From NCBI RefSeq assembly GCF_007859935.1, contig NZ_SJPO01000009.1, positions 124,001-188,000 of the forward strand: a stretch of 64,000 nucleotides of DNA, in the 5' to 3' direction. The stretch comes from Posidoniimonas polymericola. Lineage in GTDB: Bacteria > Planctomycetota > Planctomycetia > Pirellulales > Lacipirellulaceae. Of the stretch, positions 19,172 through 27,217 are shown in pieces (position 1 is the stretch's first letter; each line of letters starts with the position of its first letter). The translations under genes were made by a program, and so were the position numbers. Under the pieces are notes generated by a model. The model was not told where the DNA came from. It made no database searches and saw only the letters and a program-made list of their open reading frames with translations.

Positions 19172-19954
19172 CTACTCGCCGGCCGGCGCCGCGTCGTCCG
19201 ACGAAGAGGTCACCAGACCGCCGCGGTACGGCTCGGCGCCCGGCTTGATGAGCATGTCGCCGTAGCGGGTGGGCTGATCCGCGAGGGCGTGGCGGTGGCG
19301 GACCAGTTCGAGCACCGCCAGGAACGTGGCGACCAGCGTCGACTTGTGGACCGCGGTCGGGAAGAGCGACGTGAAGTACACCTCCCGCTCGGCCTCCAGC
19401 CGCTTGTAGATGCGGCCCATGTAGACGTGCACCGGGGTCTCGTCGTAGCGGATGCTGGTGGTCTCGGGCGGAGCGAGGTTGTCGCGCATCACGCGGCCGA
19501 AGGCGCTCACCAGGTCCCACAGCTCAACGGCCTCGAGCGGCTGCTCGGCGGGGTCGGTGCGTCGCTCGGGCGTGTCGCGGGCCAGGCGGCTGAAGCGGAG
19601 CCGCTGCTCGGCGTCGCAGGCCTCGAGCAGGGCGGCGGCGTCGCGGTACTGCTTGAACTCGAGCAGCCGCTGCACGAGGTCCTCGTGGGGGTCCTCGATC
19701 TCTTGCTCGACCTCTTCGTGCTGCGGCAGCACTATCCGGCTCTTGAGCTCGATCAGGTGGGCGGCGAGCTCGATGTAGTCGCCGATCTCGTCCAGGTCGA
19801 GCTGCTCGAGCAACGCCACGAAGTCGAGGAACTGCTGCGTGATCGATGCGAGCGGCAGCTCGGCTACCTCGAGTTCCTCTTTACGCACGAGGTACAGCAA
19901 CAGGTCCAGCGGACCGTGGTACGTGTCGAGGTGGATGCGGAGGTCGGAGGTCAT
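19172..19954 (-). CDS. scpA: Segregation and condensation protein A
   Basis: 260 residues. The kleisin N-terminal motif FHGPLDLLL appears as YHGPLDLLLYLVRKEELEV (about 10-28), followed by the helix ITQQFLDFVALLEQLDLDEI and AAHLIELKSRIVLP. The C-terminal winged-helix part (about 185-250) includes KSTLVATFLAVLELVR. ScpA bridges the heads of an SMC dimer together with ScpB to form the chromosome condensin. The usual partner scpB is not in this window. The start at 19954 (MTSDLRIHLDTYHGPLD) is chosen because the motif lies close behind it; the frame is open 18 codons further. Confidence 0.93.
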   Translation of the reverse strand: MTSDLRIHLDTYHGPLDLLLYLVRKEELEVAELPLASITQQFLDFVALLEQLDLDEIGDYIELAAHLIELKSRIVLPQHEEVEQEIEDPHEDLVQRLLEFKQYRDAAALLEACDAEQRLRFSRLARDTPERRTDPAEQPLEAVELWDLVSAFGRVMRDNLAPPETTSIRYDETPVHVYMGRIYKRLEAEREVYFTSLFPTAVHKSTLVATFLAVLELVRHRHALADQPTRYGDMLIKPGAEPYRGGLVTSSSDDAAPAGE

Positions 19955-20029
19955 CGGCAGCGGGTCGGGGCAGGGGATCGGAACCGACTCTAACAACTGG
20001 CGGCCCAACCGGGGAGACGAGTTGCTGCT

Positions 20030-20070
20030 GACCAGAAACGAAAACGGCCAGGCGCTGGGCGCCTGGCCGT
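20030..20070 (-). terminator. Rho-independent terminator of Cys-rich gene 1
   Basis: Perfect 12-bp stem ACGGCCAGGCGC / GCGCCTGGCCGT (20044-20070) with a 3-nt loop. On the minus strand it is followed by TTTCGTTTC, which fits termination of the leftward gene at 20124. Confidence 0.75.
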
Positions 20071-20123
20071 GGGGTTCGTTCGGTGCTAGCTGCTAGGCAG
20101 CGGTTCCGATGCCGCCAATTCGT

Positions 20124-20702
20124 CTACTCGTCGTTGGCCGGCGGCTGAGGCGCCTCGGGAGCTTCCGGGGCTTCGGGCGCCTCTGGGGCATCGGCGTCCG
20201 TGTCGGCGTCGGCATCAGCTTCCGGCGCCGCGGGGGCCTCGGGGACGCTTGGCAGCGTCGAGGGCTCCTCGTCGCCGGGCGAGGCCGCGGCGGTCGGGGA
20301 CGACTCGTAAACGACTCCGCCGCCGCAACCACAGTCGCTGGTCGCGGCAGCAGCCGCGCCGCAACCGCAGGGAGTGGCTTCTCCGCAGCCGCACGGGGTG
20401 GCAGCTTCGCAACCACACGGGGCCGCCTGCTCGCAACCGCACGGCTCGGCGGCTGCTTCGCAACCACAGGGCTCAGGCGCTGTTTCGCAGCCACACGGCT
20501 CGGGGGCCGCTTCGCAGCCGCAGGGCTCAGGCGCGGCTTCGCAGCAGCTCGGCGCAGGCTCGCAGCAGCTCGGAGCAGGCTTGCAGGACTTCAGCTTGCA
20601 GCGGAGCTTGGAAAACAAGCCAGCGTTGGCCGACTCGGCGCTGCCCAGCAGCAGGCCGAAGGCCAGCAAGGCGAGCGAGACATTCTTGAGAATCTTCGTC
20701 AT
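20124..20702 (-). CDS. Cys-rich repeat secreted protein 1
   Basis: 192 residues. A signal peptide (about 1-27, ending SAESANA) precedes GLFSKLRCKLKSC. Then come two SCCE repeats and about seven PCGCE-type repeats (units such as EAAPEPCGCEAAPEPCGC), giving 22 cysteines within about 90 residues. The C-terminal third is acidic, rich in Ala/Pro/Glu/Asp, and has no cysteine. AAGGA lies about 9 nt before the ATG at 20702. A terminator follows the gene. Together with the neighbour at 20889 it forms a paralogous pair (shared GLFSK/GLLSK mature start). Possible roles are metal binding or disulfide-linked cell-wall material, since planctomycete walls are known to be Cys-rich protein; neither is shown. 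Confidence 0.85.
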   Translation of the reverse strand: MTKILKNVSLALLAFGLLLGSAESANAGLFSKLRCKLKSCKPAPSCCEPAPSCCEAAPEPCGCEAAPEPCGCETAPEPCGCEAAAEPCGCEQAAPCGCEAATPCGCGEATPCGCGAAAAATSDCGCGGGVVYESSPTAAASPGDEEPSTLPSVPEAPAAPEADADADTDADAPEAPEAPEAPEAPQPPANDE

Positions 20703-20804
20703 TGGGGAGGTTCCTTGTTCGCGGGGATTCGCCGCCCGACCTTTCGAGGCCGGACGCTCGAGCACGCTAGCTAGCAAACCTTGCGCCAGCATCCCAAGTT
20801 CGCA

Positions 20805-20850
20805 GCAACAAAAACGAAGAGCATGGTCACCCGCCTTGGCGACCATGCTC
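20805..20850 (-). terminator. Rho-independent terminator of Cys-rich gene 2
   Basis: Arms GAGCATGGTC (20819-20828) and GACCATGCTC (20841-20850). On the minus strand the hairpin is followed by TTCGTTTTTGTTG. It ends the leftward gene at 20889. Confidence 0.75.
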
Positions 20851-20888
20851 CTGTTTATCTCAAACACTCAAAGCAGCCAGCTCAAAGA

Positions 20889-21272
20889 CTAGCAACCGCA
20901 CGGGGCGGGGCAGCAAGGAGCGGGGCAGCAGCGGGCAGCGCGACGAGCGGCGCACTTGGCCTTGATGCGGTCCAGCAGGCTCGGCTTCTTGCAGCAGGGA
21001 TCGCAAGGATCACAGCAAGGAGCGGGCTCGCAGCAGGTCGGGGCCGGCTCGCAGCACGGGGCGGGCTCTTCGCAGCAAGGAGCGGGAGCGGGCTCGCAGC
21101 AAGGAGCCGGAGCAGCCTCGCAGCACGGGGCGGCTTCTTCGCAGCAAGGAGCGGCTTCTTCGCAGCAGGCCTTCTTGCAGCACAGCTTCGACAGCAGGCC
21201 GGCGTCAGCGCTCGAGGCGCTCATCACGATCATGGCCGCAGCGGCCAACGCAAAAAACTTCGCAAACTTCAT
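20889..21272 (-). CDS. Cys-rich repeat secreted protein 2
   Basis: 127 residues from ATG 21272, which has GGAGGA about 9 nt upstream. The signal peptide (about 1-25, ending SASSADA) is followed by GLLSKLCCKKACC. About nine CC-x5-7 repeats follow (CCEEAAP, CCEAAPAP, CCEPAPAP), then CCDPCDPCCKK, a basic helix (SLLDRIKAKCAARRAARC) and the Cys-rich end CCPAPCCPAPCGC. In all there are 28 cysteines, over a fifth of the protein. The repeats use vicinal cysteine pairs, unlike the CGC pairs of protein 1. It has its own terminator. Likely exported; metal binding or cross-linking in the cell envelope are inferences. Confidence 0.85.
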   Translation of the reverse strand: MKFAKFFALAAAAMIVMSASSADAGLLSKLCCKKACCEEAAPCCEEAAPCCEAAPAPCCEPAPAPCCEEPAPCCEPAPTCCEPAPCCDPCDPCCKKPSLLDRIKAKCAARRAARCCPAPCCPAPCGC

Positions 21273-21653
21273 CGCTAGTGTCCTCCGTAAGGGCAACTAA
21301 AAAACGCATCAGGGCGTCAACAAGACTGCCCAGGAACTTGCTCGGTATACAACGGACGCCAGGCGGCAGGCCTGCGGCCGGATGGGATGGCAACTTCGCT
21401 CAGAATTAGCGGGGGCGGGTCAAAAACACACGGCGAACGGCGGCTTTGCCGATCACGCAAAATAGGCAGCTTGGACTACCTTTCGCGGAAGCTTACCACC
21501 GAGAAGCTGGGTGTCAACGGGCCGCCGCCCCGTTGCGGGTAGATTTCCTGCCCGTCGGCCCGGCCCTAAACGCAAAAACCCCTCGGAAATCCAAGGGGTT
21601 ATTCGCGTGAAGTCACGATTATGACGCCGCCAGCTCGGCGGCGTGGCCGCGGA
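21273..21653. other. Intergenic region upstream of Cys-rich gene 2
   Basis: About 380 bp. It holds the leader of the Cys-rich gene at 21272 and, at its right end, the terminator of the lipoprotein gene. No gene and no clear promoter are seen; a GTATAC word near 21344-21349 is a weak -10 candidate. Confidence 0.4.
21570..21600 (-). terminator. Rho-independent terminator of the lipoprotein gene
   Basis: Stem AACCCCT / AGGGGTT (21577-21600) with a 10-nt loop; on the minus strand it is followed by TTTGCG after the stem's TT. It ends the leftward gene at 21654. Confidence 0.8.
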
Positions 21654-22289
21654 CTACTGGACAAGATAGCCCGGTTGTCCGTTGGCGGTCCGCGGGGCCG
21701 CCGACGACGACTCCTGGGCCGGCGGGATCTGCGGAGCGGGGGTGTCCACGTAGCGGTCACCCGAGGGGGGCTTGGGGGCCGCGGGCGCGGCTGGGGCGGC
21801 TGGGCTCTCGAAGTTGACGATCTGCGGCTCCTCGGTATCGCCGCCCTGCCAGGCGACTCCGTACACCAGCCACTCGCCGCCCACCTGGCGGAGCACGCAG
21901 AGCAGCTCGGAGGGGCCATCGCCCGGCGTGGCGCCCTGGCTGACAAAGCACTGCACGGCCGCTTCGCCGCTGCCGTCCTGCTTTACTTCGCCCATTTCGA
22001 GCTTGGCCGCCGCGGCGCCCCACTCGAAACGCTTGTCCTGAGCCTGCAGGTTCTGGATCGCCTCGGGGGTCAGCCGCTGCGTGGCGCGGGCGATATCGTT
22101 GGCGAACACCGCGTCCATAAAGTCGTAGGCCGCCGCCGCGATTGGGTTCTCGGTCGGGGCACCCGACTTGGCCGCGGCCGTAGCGGGAGCCGCGGCAGTA
22201 GAGGCCTGGGGGGAGGGGGCGTCGCCACCGGAGCATCCCAGTGAGAGCGACAACAAGGCGGATGCCAGCGACAGCTTACGGATCGACAT
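21654..22289 (-). CDS. Lipoprotein of unknown function
   Basis: 211 residues. The N-terminus MSIRKLSLASALLSLSLGCSGG is a lipoprotein signal, with the modified Cys at residue 19. An Ala/Pro/Thr linker leads to a compact domain (about 48-145) that starts NPIAAAAYDFMDAVFANDIARATQRLTPEA and contains EWLVYGVAWQ. The pattern of an initial helix and later beta-strands resembles DUF4878/NTF2-like lipoproteins, but this is a weak match by eye. The C-terminal 60 residues are Pro/Ala-rich. It is monocistronic with a clear terminator and diverges from the gene at 22505. Confidence 0.75.
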   Translation of the reverse strand: MSIRKLSLASALLSLSLGCSGGDAPSPQASTAAAPATAAAKSGAPTENPIAAAAYDFMDAVFANDIARATQRLTPEAIQNLQAQDKRFEWGAAAAKLEMGEVKQDGSGEAAVQCFVSQGATPGDGPSELLCVLRQVGGEWLVYGVAWQGGDTEEPQIVNFESPAAPAAPAAPKPPSGDRYVDTPAPQIPPAQESSSAAPRTANGQPGYLVQ

Positions 22290-22504
22290 GGGCTCGACCT
22301 GCTAGTCCTGCGTGAACGGGGCGGGGAATGGGAATAGGACGATCAGCGGGCGGAGTCTGTCAGACCTGCCGAAGTGGGTCAATGTCAGCCCACCGAGCGT
22401 TGTTCTCGGCAGCGGTGCATGCTCTGATAGGGCCTCGCCGTTCGCGTCGCCCCGGCGGCCGACCGGCGTTCTAACCTTCTGCTGCCCCTAACCGGCCCGC
22501 GTCC

Positions 22505-23155
22505 ATGGACCCGCTGCGTACTGCTATCGCCCTGGTGCCGCTCGCCTCGTACCTGCTGCTGCTGGGGCTGGTGAACCTCCGCGGCCGCCCGCTGGTGACC
22601 ACCGGCGCCAACGACCTGGCGACCCTCTGCGTCGCTTTGTCGGGGGTGGTATTTGTCGGGCCGCTCGAGCTGTTCCGGCCCGAGCCCGCCACCATCAAGC
22701 TCGGCGCGTACGTCTGGCTGCTGCTGCTGGGGCTGTACTGGTTGTGCGTCTCGCTGGCGGCGATGATCCTCCGCCCGCGGCTGACGATCTACAACATCAC
22801 GCTCGAGCAGCTCCGGCCGGCGGTCGCCGAGGCGGTCTCGCAGGTCGACCCCGACGCCCGCTGGGCGGGCGACAGCCTGGTGCTGCCGCGGCTGCAGGTG
22901 CAGCTGCACCTCGACTCGTTCGCGTCGATGCGGCACGCCTCGCTCGTTTCGAGCGGCGGCAACCAGAGCCTCGAGGGGTGGTGGCGGCTGAAGCGGGCCC
23001 TAATCCGGTCGCTGCAGGACCTGTCGGTCGGCCCCAACCCGCGGAGCGTCACGTTCCTGACCGGCGCCCTCGTGCTGTTCGGCCTGTCAGTCGCCGGGCT
23101 GGTCGCGGCGCCAGAGCAGGTCGCCCAGGCGTGGGCGTCGCTGACGAGCTTCTAG
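22505..23155 (+). CDS. Membrane protein of unknown function
   Basis: 216 residues from ATG 22505. Three N-terminal membrane helices (about 7-25, 35-55, 62-88) are followed by a cytoplasmic or periplasmic alpha/beta domain (about 95-180) that contains RLTIYNITLEQLRPAVAEAV and LVLPRLQVQLHLDSF. A last membrane helix (about 187-207) closes the protein. The 3' end overlaps the stop of the convergent ASCH gene by 4 nt. I recognise no family; homologues are to be expected in other planctomycetes. Confidence 0.7.
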   Translation: MDPLRTAIALVPLASYLLLLGLVNLRGRPLVTTGANDLATLCVALSGVVFVGPLELFRPEPATIKLGAYVWLLLLGLYWLCVSLAAMILRPRLTIYNITLEQLRPAVAEAVSQVDPDARWAGDSLVLPRLQVQLHLDSFASMRHASLVSSGGNQSLEGWWRLKRALIRSLQDLSVGPNPRSVTFLTGALVLFGLSVAGLVAAPEQVAQAWASLTSF

Positions 23156-23484
23156 CGAGGCCTCCCGCCCGCCGCCCGGCCCGTGGGTTCGCCCACCCGG
23201 AACCGGACGCGGTAGGCCGAGTACCCCGCGGCGAGCTTGTCTCCGTAAATCAGCTCGAGCTCTTGCCGCAACGCGGCGGCGTCCGCAAACCCGTCGCGCA
23301 GGGCGTCCTGGTCGGTGAGCTCCTCCAGGCGGACCTCCGCGACCTCGGTCACCTCGATTGGCCCGATCCCCGGGATGTAGCTCTGCTGCCCGGCACGCAT
23401 CCGGCGGTGGCTCCAGAGGCGGATGGTCTGGGTCTTCCGCCCGGCGCGGATCGGTTCGAGGAACTTTTTCTTGAAGAGGAGCAT
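23152..23484 (-). CDS. ASCH-domain protein
   Basis: 110 residues. The N-terminus LLFKKKFLEPIRAGRKTQTI matches the start of ASCH domains (K-x-E-x-I-x2-G-x-KTxTIR), a PUA-like beta-barrel proposed to bind RNA and in one case shown to be a ribonuclease. Hydrophobic strands continue through IEVTEVAEVRLEELTDQDAL, with the characteristic helix DALRDGFADAAALRQELELIYG. It overlaps the 3' end of a convergent membrane protein gene and lies upstream of tRNA-Gly. Most likely an RNA-associated cytoplasmic protein; the exact role is not known. Confidence 0.8.
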   Translation of the reverse strand: MLLFKKKFLEPIRAGRKTQTIRLWSHRRMRAGQQSYIPGIGPIEVTEVAEVRLEELTDQDALRDGFADAAALRQELELIYGDKLAAGYSAYRVRFRVGEPTGRAAGGRPR

Positions 23485-23539
23485 ACGAGCCGTATTTTAC
23501 GCAGGAAAAATTTCCTAAGCAGCCCAGGTTAAGGACCTC

Positions 23540-23567
23540 TTGCAGCTTTGCCGATACGGCATATAAT
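23540..23567 (+). promoter_or_regulatory. Promoter of tRNA-Gly
   Basis: -35 TTGCAG (23540-23545), a 16-bp spacer and a consensus -10 TATAAT (23562-23567), about 43 nt before the tRNA. Confidence 0.75.
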
Positions 23568-23609
23568 TCAGGGTCCCGTGAGGGTGCTAAGGCTCCCTAC
23601 AGGGTAGAT

Positions 23610-23682
23610 GCGGCTGTAGCTCAGTTGGTAGAGCATCACGTTGCCAACGTGATTGTCGTCGGTTCGAATCCGATCAGCCGCT
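23610..23682 (+). tRNA. tRNA-Gly (anticodon GCC)
   Basis: 73 nt with a full cloverleaf: acceptor GCGGCTG / CAGCCGC, D-stem GCTC / GAGC, anticodon stem TCACG / CGTGA around TTGCCAA (anticodon GCC), and T-stem GTCGG / CCGAT around TTCGAAT. The discriminator base is T and the CCA end is not encoded. It reads GGC and GGT glycine codons. Confidence 0.97.
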
Positions 23683-24047
23683 CTTGTAACGCGTCGCTTA
23701 AAAGGCGCCACTAGTTACGAAGCGTCCGACCCAGGCCGGGTCGGCGCCAACCGGTTCGGCCCGCGGACTCAGCTGAGAGGACGCGGGCTGTTTATTTTTC
23801 AGGGCATATTTTATTCTCACGGCTGAGATTCGGTGGCCGGGAACCCCGTCGGCCCCGAACACGCTGCACATTAAACGGCGTCCCGCAGTTCAGCGGGCGC
23901 GACCTTGTGGCAGGCGGTGGAATCGCAAGCGTCGGTTTGGCAGGCGGAGGGCGCGGTCCCGTTGGGGACGCGTCGCCCAAGCAGCAGCCAAGCCGCCGTG
24001 TTCCAAACCACGCCACAACATACAGACGCATCTGAGGGAAAGCTGAG
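23683..24047. other. Intergenic region between tRNA-Gly and tig
   Basis: About 365 bp. It contains the tRNA terminator at 23759-23800, after which the sequence becomes more AT-rich (near 23790-23830), a plausible place for the tig promoter. No gene is seen. Confidence 0.5.
23759..23800 (+). terminator. Rho-independent terminator after tRNA-Gly
   Basis: Outer stem GCCCGCG / CGCGGGC enclosing CTCAGCTGAG, followed by TGTTTATTTTT. Confidence 0.8.
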
Positions 24048-25553
24048 ATGGCCGAGACCGACGAAACCCGTGACGACGAAGAAACCACCGACGTGGCCGT
24101 GCAGGAGCCCACAGCGGAGGCCTCTGACGAGGATCAGCCGCTCGACCTGAAGGTCGATATCGAGAAGCCCAGCGCGTGCGAGCGCCACGTGTCGGTCACC
24201 GTCTCGCGGGCCGACATCGACCGCTACCTCGACGACGCCTACAGCGCCATGATGCCCAACGCGGCGGTCCCCGGCTTCCGCGCCGGCCGCGCCCCGCGCA
24301 AGCTGGTCGAGCAGCGGTTCAAGACCGAGGTGGTCGACCAGGTGAAGGGCTCGCTCCTGATGGACAGCCTCACCCAGATCAGCAAAGAGGGCTCGTTCGC
24401 CGCGATCAGCGAGCCGGACCTGAACCTCGAGGCGGTCGAGCTGCCGGACGACGGCCCGCTGACCTTTGAGTTCGACATCGAGGTCCGCCCCGACTTCGAC
24501 CTCCCCAAGTGGAAGGGCCTGAAGCTCAAGCAGCCGAAGCACGAGTTCACCGACGAGGACATCGACAGCAACCTCAAGCAGACCCTCGGCCGCTACGGCC
24601 AGCTGGTCCCGCACGACGGCGCCGCCGCCGAGGACGACTACATCACCGCCAACGTCACCTGCAAGGCGGACGGCAAGGTGGTCTCGGAAGACGAGGAGCT
24701 GGTGCTCCGCATCCGCGAGAACCTCAGCTTCACCGACGCCCGCCTCGAGGGCTTCGCCAAGCTGATGACCGGCGCCAAGTCCGGCGAGAAGAAGAACGCC
24801 ACCGTGACGGTCGGCCCGAACGCCCCCAACGAGGAGCTCCGCGGCAAGGACGTCGAGGTCGAGTTCGAGGTCGTCGAGATCAAGAAGCTCAAGCTCCCCG
24901 AGCTGACCGAAGACTTCCTGCAAGAGATCGGCAACTTCGAGTCCGAGGGAGCCCTCCGCGAAGCGGTCAAGCAGAACCTCGAGCGGCAGCTCGAGTACGC
25001 CCAGCAGCAGCAGGCGCGCGGACAGATCACCGAGCTGCTCACCGAGTCGGCCACCTGGGACCTGCCACCGGGCCTGCTCAAGCGGCAGAACGCCCGCGAG
25101 CTGGAACGGGCCATCATGGAGCTCCGCCGCAGCGGCTTCAGCGAGTCGGAGATCCGCGCCCGCGAGAACACGCTGCGTCAGAACAGCGCCGAGTCGACCG
25201 CCAAGGCCCTCAAGGAGCACTTCATCCTCGAGCGGATCGCCGAGGACGAGGGGATCGACGTCGAGGACGGCGACTTCGAGAAGGAGATCTTCTTGATGTC
25301 GATGCAGTCCGGCGAGTCGCCGCGTCGGGTCCGGGCGCAGCTCGAGAAGCGCGGCCTGATGGACGTGCTGCGGAACCAGATTGTCGAGCGTAAGGTGATG
25401 GAGGCCGTTCAGGCCGAGGCCAACTTCACCGAAGAGCCCTACAACGCCACCAAGGACGACACCGAGGCCGTCCAGCTGGCCGTGGGCGGCCGCGGGGCCG
25501 AAATCCCCCAGGCGGTCGACAAGCAGGAAGAAGAGGCCGCGGCCGAAGAGTAG
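24048..25553 (+). CDS. tig: Trigger factor (ribosome-associated chaperone)
   Basis: 501 residues from ATG 24048, with GAGG about 9 nt upstream. An acidic N-terminal extension (about 1-40) precedes the ribosome-binding domain with its signature VPGFRAGRAPRKLVEQRF (about 75-92; family motif GFRxGKxP). A PPIase-like domain lies at about 190-275 (from DYITANVTCKADGK), and a long helical C-terminal domain (about 285-450) holds the chaperone arms. It helps new proteins fold at the ribosome exit. The gene order tig-clpP is widely conserved in bacteria; clpX, often next, is not here, and a second clpP stands in its place. The C-terminal acidic tail is longer than in E. coli. Confidence 0.95.
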   Translation: MAETDETRDDEETTDVAVQEPTAEASDEDQPLDLKVDIEKPSACERHVSVTVSRADIDRYLDDAYSAMMPNAAVPGFRAGRAPRKLVEQRFKTEVVDQVKGSLLMDSLTQISKEGSFAAISEPDLNLEAVELPDDGPLTFEFDIEVRPDFDLPKWKGLKLKQPKHEFTDEDIDSNLKQTLGRYGQLVPHDGAAAEDDYITANVTCKADGKVVSEDEELVLRIRENLSFTDARLEGFAKLMTGAKSGEKKNATVTVGPNAPNEELRGKDVEVEFEVVEIKKLKLPELTEDFLQEIGNFESEGALREAVKQNLERQLEYAQQQQARGQITELLTESATWDLPPGLLKRQNARELERAIMELRRSGFSESEIRARENTLRQNSAESTAKALKEHFILERIAEDEGIDVEDGDFEKEIFLMSMQSGESPRRVRAQLEKRGLMDVLRNQIVERKVMEAVQAEANFTEEPYNATKDDTEAVQLAVGGRGAEIPQAVDKQEEEAAAEE

Positions 25554-25662
25554 GCCCGACCTACGCAGACCACCCGCCCGGCGCCGCCCGGCGGTTCATG
25601 TACACCACGGATGCCGCCCGGCCGGAAGCCGGCCTCGGCGGTTGCTCACAGGAGGAGTCAAC

Positions 25663-26370
25663 ATGACCGATCCCCTCGGTTTGCTCACCGGCGTCTCGCA
25701 GTGCGGCGGCCCGTCGGGCCAGCTTGGCGGCCAGCCCGGCGGCCAGCACATCGCCCCGCTAGACGCGCACTACTCGCCCGCCCAGGCGGCCCGCGACTAC
25801 CAGCGCCAGCGGCAGATGACGCTCGGCGACCTGCTGCTCGAGAACCGCGTGATCTTCCTGCAGGGCGAGATCTGGGACGGCAACGCCAACGAGCTGGTGA
25901 TGAAGCTGCTGTACCTGCAGAGCGAGAACCGCCGCAAGGACATCCACTTCTACATCAACTCGCCCGGCGGCAGCGTCACCTCCACCATGGCGATCTACGA
26001 CACCATGCAGGTTGTGACCTGCCCGGTAGCGACCTACTGCGTCGGCATGGCCGCGTCGGGCGGCAGCGTCCTGCTGGCCGGCGGCGAGAAGGGCAAACGC
26101 TACGCCCTCAAGCACAGCAAGGTCATGATCCACCAGCCGCACGGCGGCGTCGGCGGCCAGATCTCGGACATCGAGATCCAGGCCAACGAGATCGTCAAGA
26201 CCCGCGAGACCCTCGACCAGCTGCTGGCCGAGCACTGCGGACGCAGCGTCGACGAGCTGATCAAGGCCCGCGACCGCGACTTCTACCTCACCGCGGAAGA
26301 GGCCAAGGACTTCGGCGTGGTCGATGAGATCATGGTGAAGCCGCCCGGCGGCGAGGACGACGACGAGTAG
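25663..26370 (+). CDS. clpP1: ATP-dependent Clp protease proteolytic subunit 1
   Basis: 235 residues from ATG 25663, preceded by GGAGG at 25651-25655; an in-frame TTG 7 codons upstream is less likely. The Ser-His-Asp triad is intact: Ser132 ([10 protein letters not shown]), His157 (VMIHQP) and Asp206 (RDRDF). The N-terminal 45 residues are Gly/Gln-rich and longer than in E. coli ClpP. The residue after the catalytic Ser is Gly instead of the usual Met. ClpP forms a 14-subunit chamber that works with ClpX/ClpA-type unfoldases. A second ClpP gene follows, so a mixed ring or two separate rings are possible. Confidence 0.95.
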   Translation: MTDPLGLLTGVSQCGGPSGQLGGQPGGQHIAPLDAHYSPAQAARDYQRQRQMTLGDLLLENRVIFLQGEIWDGNANELVMKLLYLQSENRRKDIHFYINSPGGSVTSTMAIYDTMQVVTCPVATYCVGMAASGGSVLLAGGEKGKRYALKHSKVMIHQPHGGVGGQISDIEIQANEIVKTRETLDQLLAEHCGRSVDELIKARDRDFYLTAEEAKDFGVVDEIMVKPPGGEDDDE

Positions 26371-26392
26371 CACGAAGGGGAAAGGCGAAAGG

Positions 26393-26450
26393 GGAATGCC
26401 GAAACCCTTCCGCCTCTCCAACCCGGCTTCCCCTTTCGGCATTCCTTTTT
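26393..26450 (+). terminator. Rho-independent terminator between clpP1 and clpP2
   Basis: 12-bp stem GGAATGCCGAAA (26393-26404) / TTTCGGCATTCC (26434-26445), followed directly by TTTTT. It could end or attenuate transcription before clpP2. Confidence 0.75.
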
Positions 26451-26504
26451 GAGCTGTCGGCGCACCAACCGCGTCACGCCGGCTTCAAAACCACGGACGA
26501 CACA

Positions 26505-27092
26505 ATGCCCCTGATCCCCTACGTCATCGAGAAGAGCGGCCGCGAAGAGCGGGCGATGGACATCTACAGCCGGCTCTTGGCTGATCGGATCATCATGCTC
26601 GGCTCGGCCATCAACGACGATGTCGCCAACAACGTCGTGGCCCAGCTGCTGTTCCTGCAGTCCGACGACCCCAAGGCCGACATCCATCTGTACATCAACT
26701 CGCCCGGCGGCAGCGTCACGGCCGGCATGGCGATGTACGACACCATGCAGTTCGTGACCTGCGATGTCGCGACCTACTGCCTGGGTCAGTGCGCGAGCAT
26801 GGGCGCGGTGCTGCTGGCGGCCGGAGCCGCCGGCAAGCGTCACGCGCTGCCCAACAGCCGGATCATGATCCACCAGCCGCTGGCCGGCATGCAGGGCACC
26901 GCCGCCGACATCGAGATCCACGCCGCCGAGTACAAGCGGACCAAGGACAAGCTCAACGGCATCCTGGCCCACCACACCGGTCGGACCCTCGAGGAGCTGC
27001 AGCGCGACACCGACCGCGACAAGTTCATGTCCGCCGACGAGGCCAAGGAGTACCGGCTGGTCGACAAGGTGATCGAGTCGATGCCGGGCTAA
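26505..27092 (+). CDS. clpP2: ATP-dependent Clp protease proteolytic subunit 2
   Basis: 195 residues, the usual ClpP length. The triad is Ser98 (GQCASMGAV), His123 (IMIHQP) and Asp172 (DTDRDKF). The N-terminus [24 protein letters not shown] is the canonical ClpP start, including the axial-loop region that contacts the unfoldase. It is closer to E. coli ClpP than its upstream neighbour, which has an unusual N-terminus. A T-tract terminator lies between the two, so their ratio may be set by readthrough or a separate promoter. It is followed by a long perfect hairpin. Confidence 0.95.
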   Translation: MPLIPYVIEKSGREERAMDIYSRLLADRIIMLGSAINDDVANNVVAQLLFLQSDDPKADIHLYINSPGGSVTAGMAMYDTMQFVTCDVATYCLGQCASMGAVLLAAGAAGKRHALPNSRIMIHQPLAGMQGTAADIEIHAAEYKRTKDKLNGILAHHTGRTLEELQRDTDRDKFMSADEAKEYRLVDKVIESMPG

Positions 27093-27132
27093 CGGCCGGG
27101 CGCCAGCGGCGGCGAGTTCTGAAACATCTCAT

Positions 27133-27188
27133 CAGAGCCGCGCCCGATAGGAAGCGGACTCGGTCGCTTCCTAACGGGCGCGGCTCTG
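27133..27188 (+). repeat. Long hairpin after clpP2
   Basis: Arms of about 24 nt (CAGAGCCGCGCCCG-A-TAGGAAGCG and its complement) around an 8-nt loop GACTCGGT, with one mismatch. No T-tract follows. It may terminate clpP2 transcription or be a dispersed palindromic repeat. Confidence 0.7.
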
Positions 27189-27217
27189 TGCTTGTGACAC
27201 GACCGCGAGAGCCCCCG

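Noticed and set aside
20400-20580. Repeat array in the Cys-rich gene as a CRISPR array
   Set aside because: The repeats are in frame, encode PCGCE units and have no unique spacers. They are protein-coding repeats.
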